Below are positions 27,001-40,701 of a DNA stretch of 64,000 nucleotides, one piece after another. Below the pieces are notes generated by a model. The model ran no database searches, was not told where the DNA came from, and was given only the letters and a program-made list of their open reading frames with translations. A program made the translations under genes and the position numbers. Origin of the DNA: Acanthornis magna (taxonomy: Eukaryota; Chordata; Aves; Passeriformes; Acanthizidae). The first letter of the stretch is position 1. Each line of letters opens with the position of its first letter. The stretch is taken from assembly GCA_036785705.1 (NCBI GenBank), contig JAWUZG010000084.1:7251001-7315000 (forward strand). The letters are read 5' to 3'.

Positions 27001-30000
27001 ATCTTATTAGTAGCATTTTTTCCAAGGGTACTAGTTTGTTTGTTTGGTTGGTTTTTTTTTCTTAGAGATTTTATACCTAAGACTGCACTCCATGTAAAAA
27101 GTATCATGTGCGCATCAGTATCTGTTGGAAACCAGGTTGCTGGACTTGGTGAACCTCTAAAGGAAGGGTTAAAAGTTCCAACCTCAGCTGAGGGGGGAAT
27201 AACCAGAGGTTGTTTAGTGCTGCTCTCTTCACCATGACTCCAACTAAAACAAATGGAGAACTTGGTCTTGCTGCTTATTTAAGGTACTATGAGCAACATT
27301 GTGCTCCTTTGGCTTTGGATTTAGTTCTTCCCAGTTTGTCTGTAGGTTTCAGGAGGATTGTTAATGTTACCTATGTAAATACCTCAGTAGGATTCTTCTT
27401 TTCCATGACTAAATTTGGTTCAGGTTGGGTAAATGCAACTTCTGTCCTTCCCCTTGTGTATGGACAATTGGAGTAATTGCAGCAGAGCAAGTCATGGCTG
27501 GCAACTAATTTCCCCACATCTGGCATCTCAGATTATTTTATAAATGCATGGTTTTACTATTAGCCAAGAGATGGAGTTAGAACTTTTATTTGATAGCTGG
27601 AATGGTGGAGGAACTCCTTGATACTGGGTCACAGCTCTGAAATATGCTGCTTGCTCATGTGCTGTCTCCCATGAGCTGCTGAGATGATTGAGGGAGGTTA
27701 TAGTAGCACAGGTTCTTCCCTGTGCTGTAAGCCCTGCTGTCTCTGGGCTCCCCTAGGGGCTGAATAGTAGTGAGGTGGCTTTTCTTGGCTGATATTGACC
27801 ATGAGAAGTCAGGTATTAAAAAAAAATCTGTTACAACATACTGAAAAATATTCCTACCCTGAAGACGTTTTAGGCTGTTCTCTGTTATGCTTTGAGCTAT
27901 CTGTCTTTGCACCCTTAGGAAATAATGAATGACATTAGAACTATCCAAAAAGTCAAGCAATAACTGTCAGATGCAGATTATTTTTTTGTGTATGGTTGCG
28001 CAGATCTTTTAAGCATGCCAAACTTTAATAACCCCTTGCTTTATTGTTACAGTGGTGTTTATGTCTATTAAACTCTAGTGTAAGAAATTAATATCATATT
28101 TACTGGTTCAAAATCTATTACTGCAGCTGTCTATTCCTAATGTCCTGAAAGAGTGCTTTTGGTTTGAATGAGTTCTCTTTCTTATGGCAGCTGAATATTC
28201 TGAACTTAATGCTTTGTGCCCTGCTCAGAAATTACAGGGTATACAAAACGTACTCCGAAATTCATTCAAACTTTTAAAACTTATTATGTCTAGCAGAGAC
28301 AGATTTAAGATTACTGAGGTTTCTGGTTGAAGTACTCCAAGCAGAAATCCATACTCCATTAGGTTCTGAAACATTATGTGACCTTAATTTTCCAGGTATT
28401 TTGCCCTTCAAATTGAAGATAGTATTTTAATACTATTTAAGTCTCCTGAGAGCCTTGTAATATGATAGGCTTAAGTTGCAAAACATTTGAACAAAATGAA
28501 AGATAAAAAAGTAATTTAGGATTTAGTATTTTTTTTAATGTATGGCAACATTAAGATATGCATCAAATAATGCATTGAAATAGGTGATAAAAATTGTGTA
28601 TCTCCAGTGCATTTTCCAGTGAAATTATATGTATGTGCTGTCAACTATATTTTTTGCATGAAGGTCTTTCTTTGCATTTGACTCTTTTAGGCAAAGGCAT
28701 TTCCAGTGATTTGAACCTAGGGATTTGTCTCTTACGTTGTGGTGTGCTTCAAATAAAATTCTACCTGCGGAGCAGATGTAGGATCACATCTCAGGAGATG
28801 AAAGAGAATTTCAGAGCTAAACTTACTTTGTTGCAAAAAAAGAGAAGAATCGTCTTTTAAAAAAATCTTACAGAAAAAGTTACGGGAGAAATTTATGTTT
28901 TCCTATTAATAAAAGTGGTACTTTCTTTCAACAATGTGAAATACAAGGAAATGAAAATTATCAGCAGCTAGTGTTATGCCCAACTACATGAGATGTTAGA
29001 ATTGGACCTAATAAATTACAGCGATAGCTTATGATATTTTATCCCCTCTAATATAATCCTTGAGAACTCACATAGCTATGCAGTACGACAGAAGCAAAAT
29101 ACATCAATGCCAAAAAAATTTGTAAAAAAAAAAGTAACAGAGTGTAATTGAACTGTAATGGCACTTATGCTGGATGTGAAATTATATATATTCACATGTA
29201 TATTTTGTAAGTGTATATCTCGATGGTTACCCTGAATTTTGGTGGTTTGGGTTTTTTTTGTCTAAAAAATAAAGTTTTATTCATATACACCAAAAAAGTG
29301 TTAATTGCAGGCTTTTCTGTAACTGCCTACAACACTGATTGTTACTATATACTGCAACAACTTAGAGTAGGTTGCCTTACCTAGAGATTTTTGTTATTTT
29401 TTTGATAAGCCCAAAATGTTATTTGATGGAACATCCTTTTTACTGGCCTGTGTGCTGAGAGCTGCCTAACAGATTACATGGATGTTACAATGTCAAATAG
29501 AATTGCGTGGGGTGTGGGTCTCAACCCTGAGACTTTTTCAATCACAGCTTTGGGATGGGCATTCTAGTTACTGAGCACAGGCAGGAATGTAAAACACAAC
29601 CCAGCAGGCAACCATTAATTGCATTTTGCCTGTCTGAACTGTTGTTTGCTTGGTCTAGGCTGCCAAACACCGAGCTTTTCCCACGTATTTCATTAGCTGT
29701 TTCCCCGTCCTGGGGCTTTGCTGTACATTTGGGATCCTTCTCTCAGAGTTGCAAATGCAGTGGTCGGTGGTGGCTACTGAATTGGGTCTTAGTGGCTGGT
29801 CCAGTTTTGGTGAAGTCGGAATAAGTTCCTTTTGCTGACAAGGCTGCCAGTTCTGATTTTTAAGCATTTCAGGCTGCCTTGGCACTTGGTGAGTGTGAAC
29901 ATTCACCCTGTATTTCTGCCAAGCCTGGAGTAGGACAACTGTGAGTGCAGAAAGGCAGCCAGGAATCTTGAATCAGAGCTGTGAAAAATGATGTCCCCTT

Positions 30001-30939
30001 TTGTCTCTGCTTGTGGGTTTTATTTTGCCAAAAACTGCAAACTTGACCTCTGATTTGCTAAATTTTGCTAACTAGCAACTGCAAGTCATCTAAAAAAGCC
30101 TCTTTCAAATTATTCAAGATTGTATACTTGCTGATTTTTTTTTGTTTCATCTAGAAAGCTGTGAAGTTTTGTGTCTACTTTACTAAGAGTAATTAACCCA
30201 GCACTCTGAAATGAACAGAGTGAAGGGAGGAAGTTAGGAAGACTGAGAAAGGAAAATGCCATAAGAATATGAAAAGGTTAAAAACTTATAAAAATTTCCA
30301 GTGTTGGTGGGGTTAAGGAAAGATCGTTGACAGATTTCTGGAAGAACTGAGTATATATGATAACACATCCACTTACTGCTTCTCTTAGAATTTTTGTGAG
30401 CTGTAATTTTTGTAATCCCATTGGTCTTTATTGAGACAACAAGCTTCAGTCTGATGTTGGAAGGATGGATCTATTTTTAGACCTTACTGTCACTAAAAAC
30501 TAAATAAACTTGTGACCACTGTTTCTGCCATTTGCAGAATACACAGTGTTATGTCAATTGTAATTGTAAGCTTGTAATCTCTGGTGGTTATGCATGGCAA
30601 ACACTCTGTGGCATTCTTAAATGAAATCAAACGCTCCTGTTCTTCACATTCCAGTCACAGATAAAAATGTTTTATCTCATAAAATACTGGGCAAGAATGT
30701 TTCTATCTATCGTTTTACAAGAGAAGAACAAAACTAAGTTTTATCTTTGAAGAAACAACATGATCTTGTTCTTTTAATTGAAAGAAGAGATCCTTTGCCT
30801 GTGAAAATTAAATCCTCCACAGTTTGTAGTTGTTTTTCAAATTTCTTAACCTGACAGTGAAATCGTGTAATCTGATAATAGCATGCCTGAGGCTTATTGC
30901 GGTTTTTTGGGCAGTGGTATCAGCAGATACTGTGCTCTG

Positions 30940-31060
30940 TTGATTTTAGTCACTTAGGGTTTGATTCTGATCCCACTGACCTGGGTGTAAATGATTACAT
31001 TGACTTCACTGGAATTACCATAAAAATCTCGGTGCAACTGAAATCCGCATTTATTTAATC
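30940..31060. repeat. Probable ancient amniote interspersed repeat
   Basis: AGGGTTTGATTCTGATCCCA, GGGTGTAAATGATTACATTG and ACTTCACTGGAATTACC resemble an old repeat frequent in reptiles and birds in which GTGTAAAT and ATTGA(A/C)TTCA motifs form a loose palindrome. Assigned from memory of that pattern. The family name is left open. Confidence 0.4.
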
Positions 31061-32489
31061 ACACCTATGGTTCTGCTATAGGATTTTCAGAAGTCACTGA
31101 AAAAAAAAAGGTACGGATGACTTTTCCCATCTCTTTGTGACAGATTTCTTAACTCAAAGAGTGTTTGTTGCTGACCAGTTGTTAATGTACCATTGCCATG
31201 TACCTGTCTGTGTGCTTGTACTGACGACTCAAGGTCGTTGTGCTGAGTGCATGCGCTGGTCGACTTTTCCTCATCTTACACTCAGTTTGAGTTGCTTTAA
31301 GATTCCTGTGCCTTGTCACTAGATTTTCTCTTTATTCATGAACCTTCACACTGACTTTATAGTCAGTTTGAAGCTGATATGAATATGTTTGAGTGCCTGT
31401 GGTTGGATGGAGTAATTTGACATGTTCTAGAAGTGGTAAGCTGTTGGTATTGGTAAGTGGCCATAAATAAAAACCAGTGAAATGTAGGATCTAATCCCAC
31501 AGTCATTTTCCCCCCTCTGATGCTGTCAATGGGAGATCTGTCTTTATAACAGGGACTAAGATGTCAGGATTGTACAGAACAGAAATTGTAGCTTGTTCAC
31601 AGCAGATTTTATAGCACAGATGTCTTCAGTGGCACAGATGTGAAGGTTTCCTATTTAGTGAAGACGTTTTCTTAACTCTGGAGGCTTCTCAGGCTGGCAA
31701 GCCAAACTCTCCACAGCAGACCCTTCTTACAATATAATAAGACTAGTTAAATTAATGCTGAGCCTCATGTGCTTTTTTCCTCCTTTATTCTACTGACCAA
31801 AGAAAATTAATGGGAATCCTGTGTCCCTTTCTTGCTTGTGGTTCTCAAAACCTCTCACTTCAGTCTTTTAAAATTTTGAATAAAAGATGCTGATTGATGA
31901 AGGTGTTAGAGATATCTGTGTTAATAACTACTGACTGCTACTCATAACTGGTGATCAAGTAGTAACCAGTGTCTGTAATCTCTGATAATAAACTGGTCCA
32001 CTGTATCTTTAATACATCCTCACTGTAATTTAGGGATAACACAGAAATGTGAAACAAAATCAAGAGGAAAAGAAAGGAGGAGCATGAGAAAGGTTTTTGA
32101 GCTGTTTTTCTCCTGGTACAAGGCGGGCATTTCGGAGCACATATCAAAGCAGGATTTTAACTGTGTCCAGGCGTGGGGGACCTGCAGCACAGCAGGGAAG
32201 GTCACCCCTGTCTTCTGCCTCCTTTCCTTTGTGATTCTGAGTCTCAGCGGCCACAGAAGGAAGCAAATATGTTGGTTTAGAAGAGAAGGTCCTCAGAAGT
32301 GTCTGACCTAAGCAATGGCTTTCTCTTGGCTTGAACTGCCAAGTTACTGTTCAGGTTTTGTCACTGAGGGCAGGGGTGACCCGGTACTCCAGTGCTCCTG
32401 CTTTCTGCTCAGGCCAAATCTGACACAGCTGCTAAAGCTGGGCTATAGCGCTGCACGGGGCACACCTGGCTCTGGGAATCTCTAGGAGA
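31061..32489. other. Noncoding, no feature recognised
   Basis: Unique-looking AT-rich DNA becoming slightly GC-richer after 32.1 kb. No exon, RNA gene or transposon seen. Confidence 0.6.
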
Positions 32490-33170
32490 GTGTTCATGTG
32501 CTCTCTAGGAATTCCTAGCCTGCTTTCTAGGAATTCACCTCTCAGCTTTCCAGGCATTTGCACTGTGCTTTCTAGGAAATGCTGGCTTCTGCTCTCTACC
32601 TCTCTACTTGTATTTCTTCATCACTTACCGGGATTATTTCTCCATGTTTTTGGTTTTGGTTTGGTTTTTTTTTTTTTTTTTCCCTGTGCTGCATCATAGT
32701 AATTTGCCCTCAGTTTACAGGAATTGTTTATGTGCCTTCTGGAAATTCCCTTTTTGATTTCCTGGAATTTATCTCTGGTTTTCAGTAATTCTCCATGCCT
32801 GCTTCCTAGGAATTGAACCTCCCATGTTTTGGGAATTTTCTTTGTGCTTTCTGAGAAATCTCCCTTCTAGGCTGGTATCCTCCATAGATTTTTGCCCTGT
32901 ACTTTGTAGGAATTTACCTTGTGTGTTCTAGAAAATTTTCCTTGTGCTTTCAAGCAATTCCTCTCTGCCTTCTAGAATTGTTCTCTGTGCTACCCAGATA
33001 TATTCTCCTGTAAATTTGTTATTTGCCCTCTGCTTTCTAAGACATTCTATGTGTATTTTGTAGAAATTTTCCACAGGTTTTTTGAGGAATAACCCTTTTT
33101 CTTTCTAAGAATTTCTCACAGGCTTCCTTGGAATTCACCTTTCATTTTCCGGGAATTACATTCTTTTCAT
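32490..33170 (+). repeat. Degenerate ~22-bp tandem array A
   Basis: About 25-28 imperfect head-to-tail copies of a unit close to TGTGCTTTCTAGGAATTCNCCT. Clear copies: TGCTTTCTAGGAATTCACCT (32521), TGTGCTTTCTAGGAAATGCT, TGTGCCTTCTGGAAATTCCC and TGCTTCCTAGGAATTGAACC. Spacing is about 21-24 bp and copies differ by 20-40 percent. Around 32.60-32.68 kb the order is disturbed and a T17 run (32665-32681) is inserted. No coding role is evident. Confidence 0.8.
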
Positions 33171-36100
33171 TTAAACTGAGGGTAAAAACATACTACTTAC
33201 AAATCATTATGTATTAATTTATTAACTAGTAGGATCAACTCTTTATATGGTTTATACCTGAGACCTTTTGTGTTGAGTCATTGCTTTTTGCAAGAGCATA
33301 GGATTAGTTCTAGCCTTGCTTTCTAAAGCATGGTGCACTGTCAGATTTTGGGAAAACCTATGTAACATGAAAAGTTATTCACTGCTTTAGTAGAGCAGTT
33401 CGTAGTAAGCTCTGTGTAGGCAAAGACTGTAATCTTGTTTTTGTACCACACATTGCCATCTGCAACAAGGTCCTGGCCCTGCTTTTTTCTGTTTTAGATG
33501 CTGCTCTTTTAGAAGTAAAATTGTAGGAGGAGGCCTCAATATGCATTCATAGTTCTTGCAGTTCTTGTCTTCCTGCACAAATTATTTGCCATGTAATAAT
33601 ATTTAAGAATATTAATTGTGATATGACATTATCTTAACAGATAAGAAAAGCTGTAGCAGGAAGGTGATGCAACTTCTCAGCTCCCAAAGGAGCTTAGAGA
33701 AGATTTAATTTCTTGCTCAGTTTAGAAGCAGATATGCCTAAAGTAAATGTGAGCAATCAGTAAGGGTTGCATGTCAGCATTCTGATTTGCTTTGGCTTTT
33801 TAATCAAGTTCAGGTATTGCAGATGCTAAAAATCATGGAGGAATTGAAATAAAAGAAGAGCTGGGATGTTAGATTCTAATGTATTGGCCACGTAACTCCT
33901 ACCTTTCAGTGCCAGAAAGTTCCAAGTGGGAGTTCCCAGTGTGGCCGTTTTTTATCTATGATGGATACTGTGTCCCTTGGCATGTCCACCTCGACCAGCA
34001 ACAACTAAGTATATTGATGTGGGCTCATATTCCCCTTGGATCCCTCACCATTTTAGCTTTGGTCAAAAGCACCCAAAAATAGCTGTGGGTTGGGAAAGAA
34101 GAATAACTTCAAATTGCTATTCTGTCACATTGTCAACTCACAAAGGAAAAGAAAGCAAACTGCAAATGTGATGAGGAAATGCCTCTAGGCGCCAAAGCTG
34201 TCACATAACAATTCCTCCTCTATTTCCCTGTTTGTACCACATGATATTAAAAAGAGACAGGTATTCATCTGTTCCTCCTGTACAACTTCTCATTGTATGT
34301 AATGTGCATTTATCACAGTTACCTCAAATGGTTAAGGCAGATAATTCACTGCTGGAGTGTTTGAGAATTTTATCTATCCATGGGGCAGTCTGTCACACTG
34401 TTTGTTCATTTTTTAATTGGTTAATTAAATATGTTGTTAGAGTTTCTAAGAGTTTCTAGTTTCTAAACTAGAGTTTCTAGTTTCAGAGATAAAAAAATAT
34501 TGCAAAATAATCTGTTAGGTGCACGAAGACGGGATAGGCTTAGCCTGGTGTCTTGCCCTATGGTTCAGACACCCACAGGGGTCTGAGAAAGACCACATGA
34601 CTCTCAAGAAGTGATTAAGGCATCAAGAATAGGAAATCTTAATCAAAAGTGAATGTATACTTTGGATTTTTTTTCTTTTAAAAATTTTTTTATATTGACA
34701 GTAATCTGATTTAAACCAGCTGTAGGCCCCTCCATTTTTTATTGCTTTGTTGACTGATTTATTTAGAGCTAGTAGTATTTTCTTGTGCTTAGACAAAGGG
34801 TTCATAATAGTTTTCTGAAAAAGTAATCCCTCCTTTTTCTTGAATTGTCGTATTGATAATGTTAAAGAGAAAACCCCATATCCTTCAGTGTATTGATTTA
34901 TCAACAGAAGACCTTACTCAGGTCAGAATTTTTTAATACAAAACTTTTGTTCAGAAACAAAATGTAAAATAATTTCAGGATTTTAGCTCTTTTTTAATAT
35001 TTTCAGAACATCAAGAGAACAAAAAGATTTCTACATATCATTAAGCTTATCTCTTTTTTGTGTTAGTTATCACATTTTTTTTCCTGTTACATTTCAGAGA
35101 ATCAAGAATTGTAATAGCTTTATCATATTACAGTTACAAATTTCTCAGATAGTAGACCTGAAAGTATTAATATTGTCAGAGACTTAAATATGGAAATAGA
35201 GAATTAATCACATTTCATGTAAACTGCAAAACGTTGGCTATTGAGTGAGATTAGAAGTTATCTCATGATAAAAGCACTCTATCAGAAAAGAACATTGTCT
35301 TAAGTAGTTTTTGTCTCCAAGTAAGTATTTTGTACTATTGTTTTCTAATAAGTCATCTGTCATTCAAACAGAAAAGTCCTAGATCTGGGAAATGAGGGGC
35401 TAGGATGGAACCAAAGGGCTTAAGGATGTTCAGATGACATCTGAGATTATCTCTGAGGTGCATCAGAGGTAATGGAGCAGAGGAGATTTTGCAGAATGCC
35501 AGCTGAAAATCCGGTCCTTGTTTTCTGCGGGAGTGCAGGCTGTACGCTCTCAGCTTAAGCCAGTGTTTTCCGTTTCTTTGCAACCTGTATCCTTCTTTTA
35601 GCTCTCTGATGTCTCCCTGTGTCCAAAATGCCACACCCTTGTGGTCTCCAGGGACTGAAGCTAGCTGTTGCCTGAGGTGAGGGGTTTTGCTTTTCTCCCT
35701 GCTCAGCTGCCTCAGCAATGGGGAGTGGGCGCTTGCTGAGGGATGACCCCGAATTCCGGCGCTCTGATCCCTGTCCTGCAGGAGCTGAGCCAGCTGGAGG
35801 CAGTTTTCAGTGTCTCATTTGCAGCAGCCGTTTGCAATGCTAGAATGAGTCTCTTTTATAAAGCTGGGTACTTTGATGGTATTCCAAGAGTTAAAGGTTT
35901 GTTAAACTTTGACAATTCCAGGTGTTGCTTCTTCTTTGTTATCAGCTGTGGAGGAACTGAGCTCTGGCTGTCTTACCTGGAAATGTTTAACTAAACTTTC
36001 CTTCCTTGATGCATTTTAACTCCCTCTGAATCTTTTTGTGCGGCTTCCTTTTTGAGAAAAGTGGGCTTTGAGGAATCACATGCAAATCAGGTCTCCATAG

Positions 36101-38544
36101 GAATTGCAAGAGTATCCAAGAATCCTTGCTTTTGTTCTTCCTGTTTTGGCAGCACTGCTGAAGGATGCCCTCACATGATACCAGTTAGAAGCAAAAGTTC
36201 ATTTTCATTGGATGCTCCAGATCAATGGCTTCCCAGGTTTATTGAAGTATTTTGAAATCCTCTAAAAATGTGTTGTATACCATTTGCTTTGAAGGAAATT
36301 TCTATTATAGTTTTGTACTGTCTGGTGGAAAAAAATGTTTGCTTTTTCCATCTCTGAATGCAACCAGAGATTCTGTAGCTAAAAGAGCTGAAGTATCATT
36401 TTTGACTATGTATTTTTTGTTTCTGCAGCCCTGCCGTCCAAACCAGCATGCTGTGTTATGCCAACCCAGTCCCTTGTCAGCGTGGCAGACAGCTGCAGTT
36501 AGAACACAAGGCTTTTGTGTTCCACCCGCCCCCTCATCTCTCAGGTTTTATTCCACTTCTTTGAGCAGTGGACACATTCCTGCCAGTCTCAGTGTTTTAA
36601 TTTAATTTGGGCACAGACTATATAAAATTGCACAGATGTCTGAATGCAGTGAAGGGAACACCATAAAATGAATCACATGCTCAGCTTCATTTGAACCAAG
36701 CAATGCTGTGGTTTTTTTGCCCCTGTTGCCACAAATATCGCACGTGATTTGGAAGTGTGTGACACGAGGATCCAGCATGGATAGAAGAGGTAAGGAAACT
36801 GGAATTTGGCCTTTCTTTGTTATGTATTTTTGTTGTGTGTTTCCAAGACTGGGTGTTTCTTTCTACTTTTTAGTTAGTAGTGCTCATTTCTCTAAAGTCA
36901 AGCAAAGATTATATTTCCCAATGAATTGAAAAAAAATTAAAGAAAAGAGTAAAATCTCTTCCACAGAGAATATTTTTCAACTCTTGCCCCTAAATGACAA
37001 CTTGACATTACTTTCAATGGCCATAGAAAGTGCTGGTTTCCAAGAAATTCCTGGAAACACAGGGTGGTAGTTCCACCCACCAAACATGCCAGGAATTCCA
37101 CAGCACTAAATTTCACTGCCCAAAAGAATCAATTCGTCAGAAGATAACTTGAACAAATTAACTTGAAGTAGTGGACTTTTTAAAAGGGTTAATTGTTGAG
37201 GATATTTAACAGTATTTTTTAACCTCAGGATAATGTAATAAATGAGACACATTGCATAATGTTTTGAAATGTCATAGTTTCTAGTGATATTTATCTGTGA
37301 TATCATGCCTTAAGATTGAGCCAATTCATGCAGAAGGTTTGTCTGCATGAATGCCTCCAGTAGATATATTTTCTTACCACTGTCTAAACTGAGGAAGAAA
37401 TACATGCTCCAAAGGACTTTTGAATCCTAAAAATAGCCTAACGTGTTATATTATGTTTATAGGCTTTAAAGTTTTCATAGTTTGAAAATAAAGCTTTTGT
37501 TTCAGGAAGTCAGAATTTTCATGTGATGAACAAATCTCTGGTTTTCCTACCACCCACTTGTACCCTGATGTCTTTCAATTATGGTACCCTTTAGATGTAG
37601 AAAAGTGTGTAAATGGTAATACCACACTGAAGATAATAGGTGAAAAAATTGAGACTGAAGATGGATTTGATGTTTATTGTCTTTAATTTCTCTGTGCTTC
37701 ACTCTCATTGATGTACGGTCTCTTTTCTTATCATTCCTGCAGTAGTTAACATTGGTAGAGACGTATTTATCCTGTATCATAATCTGTTCTTTAATATTGA
37801 AAGCTTTAAAATTATTCAGTTGAAAACTTTAAAAGCTTTTGTTGGAGGAGTTTGTTACAGGTACATCTGAAAAGAAAATTGAAAAAAGCACTGAAACTGA
37901 AATTTCAGAATAAAATGTATCATCTTGGAATGCAACATAAATGGCTCCCCATTCCAGGAGCACTTCTACACATTTATTTCTTTATATTCATATACATGGG
38001 TATAAAGTAGCTATCACCCTAAATTAGAAATATCTGAATATGCAACCAATTATTTGCCTTTGTGAACTATGGGAAAAATATGGTTAAGAGGAGGACACAC
38101 AAAGCTTCATAAGGAAAATGAAGGTGTGTAGCCATAGATGTTGGTCAGTACTGCAAAAACAGTGTCAAATTATATTGGATAGTCACCCCTAGCAACTGAA
38201 GATGCCACAGCTCTCTAGATGTGTTATTGGCATCTAAGCCACATCCACTTCTAGATCTCCTAGGAGTTTTATGAAAATGCATTAGGAAGTTTGATTAAAT
38301 GACACTCTTGTCAAAGAAATTGGGTTGGGACGTTGTGGGGTTATTTTCAGTGTTACATTCAGGAACTGCCACTTTATTAGGAACAGTTTTTAATATGTAC
38401 ATTCTCAGTTACAGACAGTTTCTGCAATTCCCAAGCCATAGGCATCATGGAAGATGGTTTTATTTCTTTTTGTTTTCTTTTTCTTTTATTTACCAGTAAC
38501 CTTTACACAGTGACTACTCCCTCCCTTTGTTTAGTTTCTAAGCA
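33171..38544. other. Spacer between the two inverted 22-bp arrays
   Basis: About 5.4 kb with no recognised exon. It contains a short orphan piece of the same repeat unit at about 37030-37105, in the orientation of array B (GAAATTCCTGGAAACACAGG, CCAGGAATTCCACAGCAC). There is also a small self-similar patch at 34441-34487 built from AGTTTCTA repeats. A slightly GC-richer patch lies at 35.4-35.8 kb. Nothing else supported. Confidence 0.6.
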
Positions 38545-39120
38545 AGCACCTGCAGAATTCCTGGAAATCAGTAGGAAAATGCGTGGAAAGCAGCTGGGAA
38601 ACTGGGAAGGCACTGGGAAATTTCCTAGGAAGTACTTACTAAATTCCTGAAAGTAGGGACAGAATTTCTACTAAGCAGAGGGAGATTTTCTAAAAAGCAC
38701 ATGGGACAAGACACCTGCAGAGAAATGGGAATATTTCCTGTAAAACAGTGGTAAGGCCTAGAAAGTGGAAGGTAGAAAACGGAGGAGAGCAGCCAAAATG
38801 AATACTTTAAACAGCACACTTGAAATTCCTGATAAGTTGGCTGTGGATTCCCCAAAAGCACACAAACAAGTGTTATAAAGCAAAGGGAGAATTCCCGGAA
38901 ATCTTGTGCAAAGCTATGGGCATGTGGAAAATTTCCCAGGAAGCTGAGGATGGTCCTTGAAAGCAGTGGAATGTACTCTTGGAAAGAATGAAGTAAATTC
39001 CTCTGATTTGGGGTGTGGATGGGCACTCCTAGAAAACAGAAGGGGAATTTTCCAGAAATCATGTGGGAATTTGATGGAAAACAAAGAGAGGAATTCCAGA
39101 CAATGACAGATGGTACTCAT
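38545..39120 (-). repeat. Degenerate ~22-bp tandem array B, inverted relative to array A
   Basis: About 24 imperfect copies of the reverse complement of the array A unit. Examples: GCAGAATTCCTGGAAATCAG (38551), GGGAAATTTCCTAGGAAGTA, GGAGAATTCCCGGAAATCTT, GGAATTTTCCAGAAATCATG. The period is again about 22 bp. The composition leaves the minus strand open for 145 codons (38625-39062) with a repeated Phe/Leu/Ser pattern. This is a by-product of the array and not a gene. Confidence 0.8.
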
Positions 39121-39361
39121 GGTACTTTTCAAAGTAAGCAGAAAACTTGTACCAAACTCTGCAAGTTGCTGATCTTAAGCCTTACAGTAAACGTGCATGA
39201 AAACTGAGATATACTCAGTGGAAAAATCTGTAAATATTTTTGTTGGAAAAATCAGATTGCTTCTCTGAGAGTAAAAACATCTTTTGAGCATATGATTGCG
39301 AAGTTCAGATTAGTTTATATTAATGGATGATCAATATATTACAACTTTTTAAAAGTTGCAG

Positions 39362-39502
39362 TAATTTTCATGATTATCTGGTATTTTATGGAATTCATCC
39401 TTTTGGAAGGAAACTAGAAGGTGGCAGCTTTGGGATGCTAACTGAAGTCAAACACAAGACTACTGGCAAAAAATGAGCCATTAAAAAAACTTCAGGAAAA
39501 GA
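39362..39502 (+). pseudogene. STK33: STK33 exon remnant: glycine-rich loop and AIKK, with in-frame TGA
   Basis: The frame reads FGRKLEGGSFGMLTEVKHKT, then TGKK, TGA, AIKK. Family members have Trp at the TGA position (TGG to TGA, 39474-39476). GxGSFG has become EGGSFG, losing the first loop glycine. A donor GTAAAT follows at 39503. The acceptor is weak: TTGCAG at 39361 is usable, but its pyrimidine tract is poor. The residues before FGRK do not match the usual sequence, so the true start is uncertain. Confidence 0.85.

Positions 39503-40701
<1,199 letters not shown>

Larger units (their letters stand above)
14076..30939. other. Gene-poor DNA between TRIM66 and STK33
   Basis: No protein-coding exon recognised on either strand. 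Two stretches have acceptor- and donor-like ends that could be untranslated exons (15100-15167 and 18847-18890), but neither resembles a known protein. Open frames here, including a 140-codon one at 26341-26763, have no recognisable domain. Apart from the simple repeats listed separately, I see nothing else. Confidence 0.6.

Noticed and set aside
35353..35718. 121-codon open frame on the minus strand
   Set aside because: Starts in a GC-richer patch but has no recognisable motif, and the composition looks like noncoding sequence.
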